Assembly (NCBI GenBank): GCA_947457565.1
Contig: CANGWH010000006.1
Span: forward strand, 1-50,552
DNA from: Flavobacteriales bacterium
GTDB lineage: Bacteria > Bacteroidota > Bacteroidia > NS11-12g > UBA955
Direction: 5' to 3'
Length of the DNA stretch: 50,552 nt
Part shown: one piece after another, positions 27,832 through 35,743 of the stretch
Layout of the letters: each line of letters begins with the position of its first letter
Position numbering within the stretch: the first letter of the stretch is position 1
Notes under the pieces: generated by a model
The model's input: the letters and a program-made list of their open reading frames with translations, nothing else
What the model was told of the DNA's origin: nothing
Database searches by the model: none
Position numbers and translations under genes: made by a program

Positions 27832-28455
27832 TTATTCTTCGTCTGAATCTGATTTTTTCACAGGAGGCGTGGGTTTATTTTTACCTCCAGGGGTTACTCC
27901 CCCCGGAGCTATTGGTTTGCCAGAACCCTCTTCGGCAGTAGCTATTCCTAATACCTCTAAAACTTCCAATGTTTTATCGTACCGAGCATCGGCATACAAC
28001 ATCAAGGCCCCTCCGTTTTTATCAAAAATATAAGAGTATCCTTCTTTTTTTGCCACGGTTTGGATTGCATCGTAAATTTTATCCTGCAACGGTTTCACCA
28101 ATTTCAAACGCTCCTGATAAATAGCTCCGTTAGGACCAAACTTAGCCTCTCGAAACTGGTACAAATCCGATTCCTTTGCTGCGATAGCTTCTTTGCGCTG
28201 CTTTTTTTGATCGTTCGTTAACAAGACTTCTTCCGCCAAATAATCGCGCTGCAATTGGTCTAATTGTGCTTTAATTTGCGAGGCTTCTGCTTCCCATTTT
28301 GCCGATAAATCCATTAAGTCTCGTTGAGCAGCTTGAAATTCTGGCATTTTTGATAGAATCACATCCGAATCCACAAACCCTACTAACTGATTTTTCTGAC
28401 CCTGAACCAAGCCAGCTGTCATCATTAATGTTATCGCTACCAAAAATCGCTTCAT
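27832..28455 (-). CDS. OmpH/Skp family periplasmic chaperone (paralog)
   Basis: MKRFLVAITLMMTAGLVQGQ; LVGFVDSDVILSKMPEFQAAQRDLMDLSAKWEAEASQIKAQLDQLQRDYLAEEVLL. Start ATG 28455. Confidence 0.88.
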   Translation of the reverse strand: MKRFLVAITLMMTAGLVQGQKNQLVGFVDSDVILSKMPEFQAAQRDLMDLSAKWEAEASQIKAQLDQLQRDYLAEEVLLTNDQKKQRKEAIAAKESDLYQFREAKFGPNGAIYQERLKLVKPLQDKIYDAIQTVAKKEGYSYIFDKNGGALMLYADARYDKTLEVLEVLGIATAEEGSGKPIAPGGVTPGGKNKPTPPVKKSDSDEE

Positions 28456-28460
28456 TGTTG

Positions 28461-28490
28461 CAAAGATTTTCAAACGCCGTGCCAATTCAA
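28461..28490 (-). promoter_or_regulatory. Putative promoter of the ompH pair, abutting the start codon
   Basis: Minus strand TTG-N19-AATCTTTG (one mismatch), 5 nt before ATG 28455. Confidence 0.45.
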
Positions 28491-28653
28491 AATTTAAAAG
28501 GCGAAAATATCGCATTTTAATCGATAATTAACATACACTTAACCGATTTCGCGGTAATTGGAGAAATAACCGCCCCAAAATCCTCTCCCGGTGAGCGTGG
28601 AACTACCCAATACCAAACGATATAACCATTATTCTTTACTGCCTATTGCTGAT

Positions 28654-29202
28654 TTAGTGCTTCAACCTCGCCACAGGAGAAATTTCCCACCCGCTTCGAT
28701 GCAACATTCGATCAGAAATTCTAAGGGTAAATCGAACGCTATCTGTCACAAAACCGTAGGGCTTTGCGGGTATAATCAGCCTCATCTCACCGGTAACTTT
28801 TTTATTCTTTCCGGGTGCAGACAACCGAGGAAGGCGTTCATGAAAGGTAATCGTGTCCGTATTCCCCGTAATTGGATTTAATGCATAATGCCAAATCCCA
28901 TCCTTGCAATAGTGCATATATACTTTTAAATTCTGAAAATCGTACTTACCATAGGCAAATCCGCCCATCGTATCTGATTCGGATAAACCTAAATCACCAT
29001 CCTGATCTTCAAAAATCAAATCCACCCATACCAAACTATCGTGTCCCATTGGCGAAGGAACTACGGTGGTTGATAGAATTTTTAGTTGCGGTGTGCTAAG
29101 GGTTGTATTTTTGCTATCGTTGCAAGCACCTAACAGCACAAAAATGCCAAGAAACAATAGGGAGAACCCTTGGGTAGATATGGAAAATCGAATTTTAACC
29201 AT
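28654..29202 (-). CDS. Hypothetical lipoprotein
   Basis: MVKIRFSISTQGFSLLFLGIFVLLGACNDSKN lipobox; VDLIFEDQDGDLGL motif. TAAATTTG at 29212-29219 (minus) supports ATG 29202. Confidence 0.75.
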   Translation of the reverse strand: MVKIRFSISTQGFSLLFLGIFVLLGACNDSKNTTLSTPQLKILSTTVVPSPMGHDSLVWVDLIFEDQDGDLGLSESDTMGGFAYGKYDFQNLKVYMHYCKDGIWHYALNPITGNTDTITFHERLPRLSAPGKNKKVTGEMRLIIPAKPYGFVTDSVRFTLRISDRMLHRSGWEISPVARLKH

Positions 29203-30271
29203 CGAGGAATCCAAATTTAATACTCTGGCCGCAGAAATTTATCGCTGGCAGCAAAGTGTTTGCGGTAGTTTTCATCAATGGTGCGAATTAAATAATTACA
29301 ATAGCCACAATCCCACCTTCCTGCCAATTCAGTTTTTTAAAACACATACTATTTTGTCCATTGAAGCAGTAGGGGAGAAAAACACGGGCCATCAACCCAA
29401 TTTCGGGACGCGCAAGGAACGAGAAAGAGACCAAGAGCACAGTGCCTCCTTCCTTGTTGCAGAAAACCACATCGAGCCCTATTTATTGTTTGAATCCAGC
29501 GGAACCACCCTCAATCAACCATCAAAACATTGGGTGTTTAATCCAGCGTTGTATCAACGGAGTTTTGTAAACACCTTCGAACAGCGATTTGGAAACGTGC
29601 AAGACCTTTGCATCATCGGCTTACTGCCCGCTTATTTAGAAAGAAAAAATTCGTCCTTGGTCTACATGGTTGATCATTTAATCAATCGAAGCAACCATGT
29701 GGATAGCGGATTTTATTTATACGAATACGAAAAATTGTGGTCGCTAATTCTCCATAATGAAAACCATCAAATTCCCACGGTAGTATTTGGAGTAACCTTC
29801 GCACTGCTAGAATTGGCCGAATATGTAAATAGCCCCAGCGCCCCCCATAACCAGCAAAATCCACCCTCCTTTGCTCACATTCAATGGATTGAAACCGGTG
29901 GGATGAAAGGCAGAGGAAAGGAATTAACACGAGCCGAATTGCATGATCGATTAAAAACCGCCTTTTGCACCTCAAGTATAGAATCTGAGTACGGTATGAC
30001 AGAATTGTTGTCCCAAGCTTATACCCGACCAAGCGACGGAAGGTTTCAATGCCCGCCTTGGATGAAAGTGATGATCTGTGACCCGATGGATCCCCAAGAT
30101 TTCCTTCCTTGGGGTAAAACGGGTAGAATTTGCATAATCGACTTAGCGAATCTCTACAGTTGCAGTTTTATTGCTACCGATGATTTAGGGAAATGCTATG
30201 AAGACGGTAGTTTCGAAGTTTTAGGGAGAATTGATTTTAGCGATTTACGGGGCTGTAATCAGTTGATGTAG
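29180..30271 (+). CDS. LuxE-like acyl-protein synthetase/acyltransferase family protein
   Basis: FLPIQFFKTHTIL, LFESSGTTLNQPSKHWV, LCIIGLLPAYLERKNSSLVYMVDHLI, EYGMTELLSQAY. ATG 29180 (MENRILTIEE) preferred. Confidence 0.8.
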   Translation: MENRILTIEESKFNTLAAEIYRWQQSVCGSFHQWCELNNYNSHNPTFLPIQFFKTHTILSIEAVGEKNTGHQPNFGTRKERERDQEHSASFLVAENHIEPYLLFESSGTTLNQPSKHWVFNPALYQRSFVNTFEQRFGNVQDLCIIGLLPAYLERKNSSLVYMVDHLINRSNHVDSGFYLYEYEKLWSLILHNENHQIPTVVFGVTFALLELAEYVNSPSAPHNQQNPPSFAHIQWIETGGMKGRGKELTRAELHDRLKTAFCTSSIESEYGMTELLSQAYTRPSDGRFQCPPWMKVMICDPMDPQDFLPWGKTGRICIIDLANLYSCSFIATDDLGKCYEDGSFEVLGRIDFSDLRGCNQLM

Positions 30272-32624
30272 TTGGCTCAGCATCGTCTTCCTCTTCAATA
30301 TCTACCACGGTATCTTCTAATTCTTCTTTGGGGTTTAAACGGTGTTCTAAGGATAAAATCAACGCTGGCAATAAAAATAAATTAGCGGCCATACCCACAA
30401 TCAGCGTTAAACCGGTTAACCATCCCAACCAAATAGTGCCTTGGAAGTTGGAGAATACAAAAATCAAGAACCCAGCACAGATAGCCACCATGGTGTATAT
30501 CATGCTGAAACCAACCTCAGAAATAGTATTGCTCAAGGCTACCCGTACGGTTCGATTATATTTTACCAATTCTCGTCGGAAAGTAATAACAAAATGGATG
30601 GTAGCATCTACGGTTATCCCAAAAGCGATACTAAACACCAAAATGGTTGACGGTTTTAACGGCACCCCAAAATACCCCATCGTTCCTGCCGTCACCAACA
30701 AAGGAATAATATTGGGTATAATGGCGATTATAATCATCCGGATAGAGGGGAACAATAGGCCCATGGTAAGCGATATAATGAGTATACTCCAAAAAGTGGC
30801 GGAACCCAAGCTATCAAAAAGATATCCATTTCCTTTTAAGAACACCGCCGATGTACCCGTAACCTGTACTTGGTATTCTTCTTTAGGAAAAATACGGTCC
30901 AAAATTTCATATATGGCCGAATTGATACTGTCCAAACGTACAGAACCCACATCTTTAATCTGGTAACTTACCCGCAGCGTAGAATGCGTTGAGTCCAACA
31001 ACCCTTTCATCATAGGTGCGCCGGTTTTTTGTTCAGGCATTCGCATGGCAATATCTCCTAGGTCGGTTACCTTGGGCATCCGATAATAAGCCGGATCGCC
31101 TTCATTCACTACCTGATTGGCGTAACTAACAATCTCCACCATACTCACGGGTTTCGAAAGCTCTGGGAACCGTTTTAGTGCTTTTTGTAGGGAATTAACT
31201 TTGGCCAACGTTGTAGGATTAGACGCATCATGCTCATCGTTGGTTTTAATTAAAATTTCATACGGCATTACACCTTTGAAATTATCTTGGAAGTATTCTA
31301 AATCCTTGTAGATTTTCGAATCGTGAGGAATATCATCCACCATATAAGCCAATGGCCGCAAACGAACCACAAAAATGGCACTTACGAGGGTGAACAAAAT
31401 GAACCAGAAATAAATTCTCCGCTTGTGATTGAATGCCATAAATTTCACCCAATCCAAGAAACTTGAAATACTCTTATTCTCTAAGTGTTTAATTTGTTTG
31501 TCGCTAGGAACACGCAAATAGGAATAGAAAGCGGGTAATCCAATTAGGGTAATGAAGAAAATAATGTTTATGGTTAAAAATGAAACCAAACCATATTCTT
31601 CCAGCATCTGAATTTTGGTAAAATAAAACGTACCAAAACCAACAGCAGTGGTAAAATTAATAAGGAAGTTTGCCAACCCGATGCGAGAAACAACTCGGGT
31701 TAACGCCCTGGCTTGCGAACGGGATTTAGCATATTCTTCGTGGTATTTATTAATCAGGTAAATGGTATTTTGTACCCCAATAACAACCAATAACGGCGGT
31801 AAAGTACCGGTTAATAAGGATATTTTAAAATGTAGTAAGCCGCACAATCCCAACATGGTTAACTCCCCAATGATGATAAACAACAAGGAAATCAACAACG
31901 TGGAGATACTTCTGTATAGGATGAAGATAAGCAGCGAAGTAACCACAAAGGCGATGATGGTAAGCATTACAATTTCTTGCTTTACTTCCGTTGCATATAC
32001 AGTTCTTACATAAGGCAAGCCGCTCATGTGCACATCTACCCCGATTTCTTTTTCAAAATCCTTTACCATTTCGGCCCATTTCTGAACACTGAATTTCCTT
32101 TCGGGCGAATTCAAGAACTTATCCTCGATGTTAACCAACATCAAAATAGCGTTGGTCTCCTCATTGTATAATAAGCCGCGATAGAACGGTAGATTAAGAA
32201 ACATATCCCTCAGGCTATCTACTTCTGCCTGGGTCTGCGGCATGGTGCCAGGTACCTGGTGAATAATAAATTTCTCCGCAGTATCTAAGGATAAATTATA
32301 AAATCTAGACGGTGATACAATCTCCTTAACCCCGCGCTGGGAAGCTAGGTCTTGGGAAAGCTTATAAAAAGCTTGATAATTTTTTAAATCAAAAAGTTTA
32401 TCGGTGGAAAATCCAATAACCAGTTTATTACCGTCCTCGCCGAAAGTCTTGTTAAATTTCTTATACGCTATGTGATCGGGGTCGTCCGCAGGCACCAGCT
32501 TTTGAAAATTATATTCTAGCTCTACTTTCGTAGCATAATAGCCCATCACACCGGTAAACAGTAGAATGATGGTTAAGAAATAAACCCTTTGCTTAAGGAT
32601 CAGGGTTGCGAAACGATCCCACAT
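30237..32624 (-). CDS. MMPL/RND (patched-like) family transporter
   Basis: Two repeats of TM clusters (SISTLLISLLFIIIGELTMLGLCGLL; FSIAFGITVDATIHFVITFRRE); 795 aa. ATG 32624 preferred. Confidence 0.88.
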   Translation of the reverse strand: MWDRFATLILKQRVYFLTIILLFTGVMGYYATKVELEYNFQKLVPADDPDHIAYKKFNKTFGEDGNKLVIGFSTDKLFDLKNYQAFYKLSQDLASQRGVKEIVSPSRFYNLSLDTAEKFIIHQVPGTMPQTQAEVDSLRDMFLNLPFYRGLLYNEETNAILMLVNIEDKFLNSPERKFSVQKWAEMVKDFEKEIGVDVHMSGLPYVRTVYATEVKQEIVMLTIIAFVVTSLLIFILYRSISTLLISLLFIIIGELTMLGLCGLLHFKISLLTGTLPPLLVVIGVQNTIYLINKYHEEYAKSRSQARALTRVVSRIGLANFLINFTTAVGFGTFYFTKIQMLEEYGLVSFLTINIIFFITLIGLPAFYSYLRVPSDKQIKHLENKSISSFLDWVKFMAFNHKRRIYFWFILFTLVSAIFVVRLRPLAYMVDDIPHDSKIYKDLEYFQDNFKGVMPYEILIKTNDEHDASNPTTLAKVNSLQKALKRFPELSKPVSMVEIVSYANQVVNEGDPAYYRMPKVTDLGDIAMRMPEQKTGAPMMKGLLDSTHSTLRVSYQIKDVGSVRLDSINSAIYEILDRIFPKEEYQVQVTGTSAVFLKGNGYLFDSLGSATFWSILIISLTMGLLFPSIRMIIIAIIPNIIPLLVTAGTMGYFGVPLKPSTILVFSIAFGITVDATIHFVITFRRELVKYNRTVRVALSNTISEVGFSMIYTMVAICAGFLIFVFSNFQGTIWLGWLTGLTLIVGMAANLFLLPALILSLEHRLNPKEELEDTVVDIEEEDDAEPTTSTDYSPVNR

Positions 32625-32630
32625 AAGATG

Positions 32631-32638
32631 CAAAAATA
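32631..32638 (-). promoter_or_regulatory. -7 box abutting the MMPL transporter start codon
   Basis: Minus strand TATTTTTG, 6 nt before ATG 32624. Confidence 0.45.
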
Positions 32639-32645
32639 CAACAAA

Positions 32646-32675
32646 ACAATAAAGGCCGCCTTGTGGGCGACCTTC
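32646..32675 (-). terminator. Terminator-like hairpin downstream of rplI
   Basis: Minus strand AAGGTCGCC-CACAA-GGCGGCCTT (one G:U) followed by T-rich ATTGTTTTGTTG. Confidence 0.7.
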
Positions 32676-32697
32676 ATTTTACCTATAACCTATACAA

Positions 32698-33138
32698 TTA
32701 ATCAGCAACAACATCCAAAGTGATGCTGGCGTTAATGTCTTTTACTAGGTTGATGTTAGCTTCAAACTGACCAATAGTTTTGATATCATCGAAAACAATC
32801 TTGCGACGATCAACATCAAATCCTTTGTCTTTCAAAGCATTAGCTACTTGCAATGCAGTAACCGACCCAAAGATTTTACCAGAATTACCTGCCTTGGCTG
32901 CGATTTGAACAGTGATACCATTCAATTTAGCCGCAAGTGCTTCTGCGTCTTTGCGCAATTTTTCCATTTTAAATTCGCGCTGACGAATATCTTCGGCCAA
33001 CATCTTCAATGCTCCTTCAGAAGCTAATTTAGCTTTTCCCTGAGGGATTAGAAAATTACGACCGTAACCGTCTTTAACGCTTACGATATCGTCTTTATGA
33101 CCTAAATTTTTTACGTCTTGTGTTAAAATAACTTTCAT
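32698..33138 (-). CDS. rplI: 50S ribosomal protein L9
   Basis: MKVILTQDVKNLGHKDDIVSVKDGYGRNFLIPQGKAKLA. Confidence 0.97.
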   Translation of the reverse strand: MKVILTQDVKNLGHKDDIVSVKDGYGRNFLIPQGKAKLASEGALKMLAEDIRQREFKMEKLRKDAEALAAKLNGITVQIAAKAGNSGKIFGSVTALQVANALKDKGFDVDRRKIVFDDIKTIGQFEANINLVKDINASITLDVVAD

Positions 33139-33150
33139 CGTTCTTTCCTC

Positions 33151-33414
33151 CTATTTTAATCCGTCTGCTACGAAAGGCATCAAGGCCAAATGACGGGCAC
33201 GCTTAATTGCTACCGACATTTTACGTTGATACTTTAATGATGTACCTGTAATACGACGAGGTAAAACCTTACCTTGCTCATTCACAAACTTCAACAAGAA
33301 ATCCTTGTCTTTGTAATCGATGTATTTAATACCGTGCTTTTTGAAGCGGCAGTATTTTTTCTTCTGGATTACTTGGGGAGTTTGGTTAAATACGAAATTT
33401 GTTTCTTTGCTCAT
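33151..33414 (-). CDS. rpsR: 30S ribosomal protein S18
   Basis: [63 protein letters not shown]. Confidence 0.97.
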   Translation of the reverse strand: MSKETNFVFNQTPQVIQKKKYCRFKKHGIKYIDYKDKDFLLKFVNEQGKVLPRRITGTSLKYQRKMSVAIKRARHLALMPFVADGLK

Positions 33415-33818
33415 AATTCAGTGTCCTCTCCAACTTTTACATCAACAGCGGGTGCTGCTGGTTTAGATTCTTTTGCTGCAGAACGCAACTCTCCGTTACG
33501 CTTGCGCTTGTTATAATCAACACCCCACTTGTCTAACTTCACTGTCAAGTAACGCAATACGCGCTCATCACGACGGAAGGCAAGCTCAAAGGTTTTGATA
33601 AAATCCGTGTTAGCGGTGAATTCGAACAGGTGATAAAAACCGGTTCCTTTTTTCTGGATGGGATAGGCTAGCTTGGTTAGGCCCCAGTTTTCTTCATGGA
33701 CCATTTCCCCACCGTTGCTCGTGATCAACTCTCTGTAGCCAGAAACAGCATCTTTCATCTGCTGTTCAGAGAGTACGGGTGTCAGAATGATCACGGTCTC
33801 GTACTGTTGTTTGTTCAT
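33411..33818 (-). CDS. rpsF: 30S ribosomal protein S6
   Basis: [63 protein letters not shown]. Confidence 0.97.
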   Translation of the reverse strand: MNKQQYETVIILTPVLSEQQMKDAVSGYRELITSNGGEMVHEENWGLTKLAYPIQKKGTGFYHLFEFTANTDFIKTFELAFRRDERVLRYLTVKLDKWGVDYNKRKRNGELRSAAKESKPAAPAVDVKVGEDTEL

Positions 33819-33846
33819 TTTATTTAAGGCTATAAAATTAGGGCTG

Positions 33847-33877
33847 CAAATATAGGTAAAAAAACTATCAAAAACAA
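33847..33877 (-). promoter_or_regulatory. Promoter of rpsF-rpsR-rplI
   Basis: Minus strand TTG-N20-TATATTTG; 28 nt before rpsF ATG. Confidence 0.65.
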
Positions 33878-33889
33878 CCTAAATGTTCT

Positions 33890-34099
33890 TCATGGAACGG
33901 GATCGTAACCGCTACCACCCCAAGGATGACATCTACCTATTCGCTTGATGGTTAACCACCCACCTTTCAGAGCACCGTGTTTTTTAATGGCTTCAACACC
34001 GTACTGACTGCAGCTGGGAGAAAACCGGCACGAAGAGCCAAACAATGGACTTATTGCGTATTGGTAGATGCGTATGAACAACAAAAAAACATATCTCAT
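33890..34099 (-). CDS. yidD: Membrane protein insertion efficiency factor YidD
   Basis: [69 protein letters not shown]. Confidence 0.96.
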   Translation of the reverse strand: MRYVFLLFIRIYQYAISPLFGSSCRFSPSCSQYGVEAIKKHGALKGGWLTIKRIGRCHPWGGSGYDPVP

Positions 34100-34127
34100 G
34101 GGTAGCGGATATCTACGGTTAATTCTT

Positions 34128-34742
34128 TTATGATTCGGCGGCCACAGGGGATTCGTTAAACGCATTGAGCTTTTTTATCAATCGGGCTTGCAAATCCATC
34201 CACAATTTCTCTAGTTGAACATAATCCACCAAATCACTGCCTGTATATATAATAGCGATAGACAGCTGTTGGTTGTTTGTTAATGCCCAAGTCCACAGCG
34301 ATTGCTTGTTTTTTCGGTACACTTCCCGCAATAACCGCTTAACCCGGTTGCGATCAACGGCCCGAGGAAATCTCCGTTTACTGGCAGAGAATAAAACCTG
34401 AACGGTACCCGTTACTGCCACATTATTGGAATCAATAGTCTCTTTAATTTGATTTACACCGCCTTCGCCCCCTGAAAACACGGAGAATGTTTCATTTACC
34501 TCAGCAGAATCTACCAACGGGGATTCCATCGCTGTAGCCTGCACCAAGGTTAAATCCACCACAGTAGGCTGCACCACAATTGGCTGCACCATAACCGCCT
34601 CCACCACGGCGTTCAATCGCAATGGATACTTGGAAACAAAAACGCCCGATTGGAATAATCGGGCGATAATTTTTTCGCTACAAAGTCTTTCCTTTTTGGG
34701 AAGATCTTGACGCATACGGTATGTAGACTCTGGATGTTGCAT
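34128..34742 (-). CDS. rnpA: Ribonuclease P protein component with an unusual internal insertion
   Basis: N-terminal [34 protein letters not shown] and C-terminal [34 protein letters not shown] are canonical RnpA; about 65 aa lie between them. Start 34742 or 34715. Confidence 0.92.
   Translation of the reverse strand: MQHPESTYRMRQDLPKKERLCSEKIIARLFQSGVFVSKYPLRLNAVVEAVMVQPIVVQPTVVDLTLVQATAMESPLVDSAEVNETFSVFSGGEGGVNQIKETIDSNNVAVTGTVQVLFSASKRRFPRAVDRNRVKRLLREVYRKNKQSLWTWALTNNQQLSIAIIYTGSDLVDYVQLEKLWMDLQARLIKKLNAFNESPVAAES
34531..34605. repeat. Five tandem degenerate 15-bp units inside rnpA
   Basis: gctgtagcctgcacc / aaggttaaatccacc / acagtaggctgcacc / acaattggctgcacc / ataaccgcctccacc; every unit ends in CACC. 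Confidence 0.8.
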
Positions 34743-34760
34743 CCAAGAATCTTACGAGCA

Positions 34761-34922
34761 TCAGCCTTTATGGCTGCGCTCGGCGCTAACTGTCAAACTC
34801 TTACGACCGCGCTTACGGCGTGAAGCCAATACACGGCGACCATTGGAGGTAGACATGCGCTCACGAAAACCGTGACGATTTTTGCGTTTTCTGTTCGAAG
34901 GCTGGTAAGTACGCTTAGTCAT
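34761..34922 (-). CDS. rpmH: 50S ribosomal protein L34
   Basis: Manual translation: [53 protein letters not shown]. Absent from the supplied ORF list, probably because it is short. Confidence 0.97.
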   Translation of the reverse strand: MTKRTYQPSNRKRKNRHGFRERMSTSNGRRVLASRRKRGRKSLTVSAERSHKG

Positions 34923-34949
34923 AATACTATTTTTTTACGAATCGGGCTG

Positions 34950-34977
34950 CAAATATAGCAAAATAGTTTCACTACAA
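34950..34977 (-). promoter_or_regulatory. Promoter of rpmH-rnpA-yidD
   Basis: Minus strand TTG-N17-TATATTTG; 27 nt before rpmH ATG. Confidence 0.65.
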
Positions 34978-35013
34978 AAATGGTTATCGAAATAAAATTG
35001 TAAAAAAAGACAA

Positions 35014-35043
35014 TTGGCAACCCATTATAACTATCTATCTTTG
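35014..35043 (+). promoter_or_regulatory. Promoter of hypothetical membrane protein
   Basis: TTG (35014-35016)-N19-TATCTTTG (35036-35043); 21 nt before ATG 35065. Confidence 0.6.
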
Positions 35044-35064
35044 ATTTCAGATTGATAATCAGCC

Positions 35065-35592
35065 ATGGAAATCATTACTCGCAAGCATGTAAATCCGGAG
35101 GGAACACTCACCTACTCAGAGAGTTTAAGCATGCGAAAAATGATTTGGGTTCTTTTGCCCATTACCTTGGCAATTGTATTTATTCCTGCAGCCGGATTGA
35201 ATTTCGATCAATGGAAAAGCCAATGGAATGTCAATTTCTGGTCGATGCTTACCCCCTATATAATAATGATCGTTATAGCCATTTTATTTTGGAACATTCG
35301 GTTAACCTGGACTTTATCGGCTTCTGAATTTAGTTTTACCTATTTCCCATTTGTGCTAAAAAAACGCCGTTATACCTTATCAGAAATCGAAGATATTCAA
35401 GTATTGAAAATTAATTCTCTGCTTGAGTTTGGCGGTTGGGGCTTGCGTAATGGTAGACTGGGAAAGGCCTACACAACCTCGGGTAACTATATTTTACACG
35501 TAAAGCTGAAGCAAGGCAGACCCATTAATTTGTCGGTCTTGCGACCCCAACAAGCAAAAGATTTTCTTTCTCAAATAGGCCTATCGAATTAA
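35065..35592 (+). CDS. Hypothetical membrane protein, two TM segments plus PH-like C-terminus
   Basis: MIWVLLPITLAIVFIPAAG and MLTPYIIMIVIAILFW; 175 aa with own promoter. Confidence 0.75.
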   Translation: MEIITRKHVNPEGTLTYSESLSMRKMIWVLLPITLAIVFIPAAGLNFDQWKSQWNVNFWSMLTPYIIMIVIAILFWNIRLTWTLSASEFSFTYFPFVLKKRRYTLSEIEDIQVLKINSLLEFGGWGLRNGRLGKAYTTSGNYILHVKLKQGRPINLSVLRPQQAKDFLSQIGLSN

Positions 35593-35743
35593 CTTGAAAC
35601 CCCACCGTTATTGAGAATCGTTCCCTGTTGATAATAATCGATTAACTTAGTTAATATTAATTCAAAGCTATCTTAAAGATCCCATAGGAATCAAACAATA
35701 CTATCGCAATAATCAGCAGTGAATTTCGCACAAAACTATAACC

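Noticed and set aside
29180-30271. Bioluminescence system based on the LuxE-like gene
   Set aside because: No LuxA, LuxB, LuxC or LuxD homologs in the window; LuxE-like family members occur widely outside lux operons.
30328-30966. 212-aa plus-strand ORF
   Set aside because: Antisense to the MMPL transporter TM region; composition is a shadow of the real CDS and no motif is recognisable.
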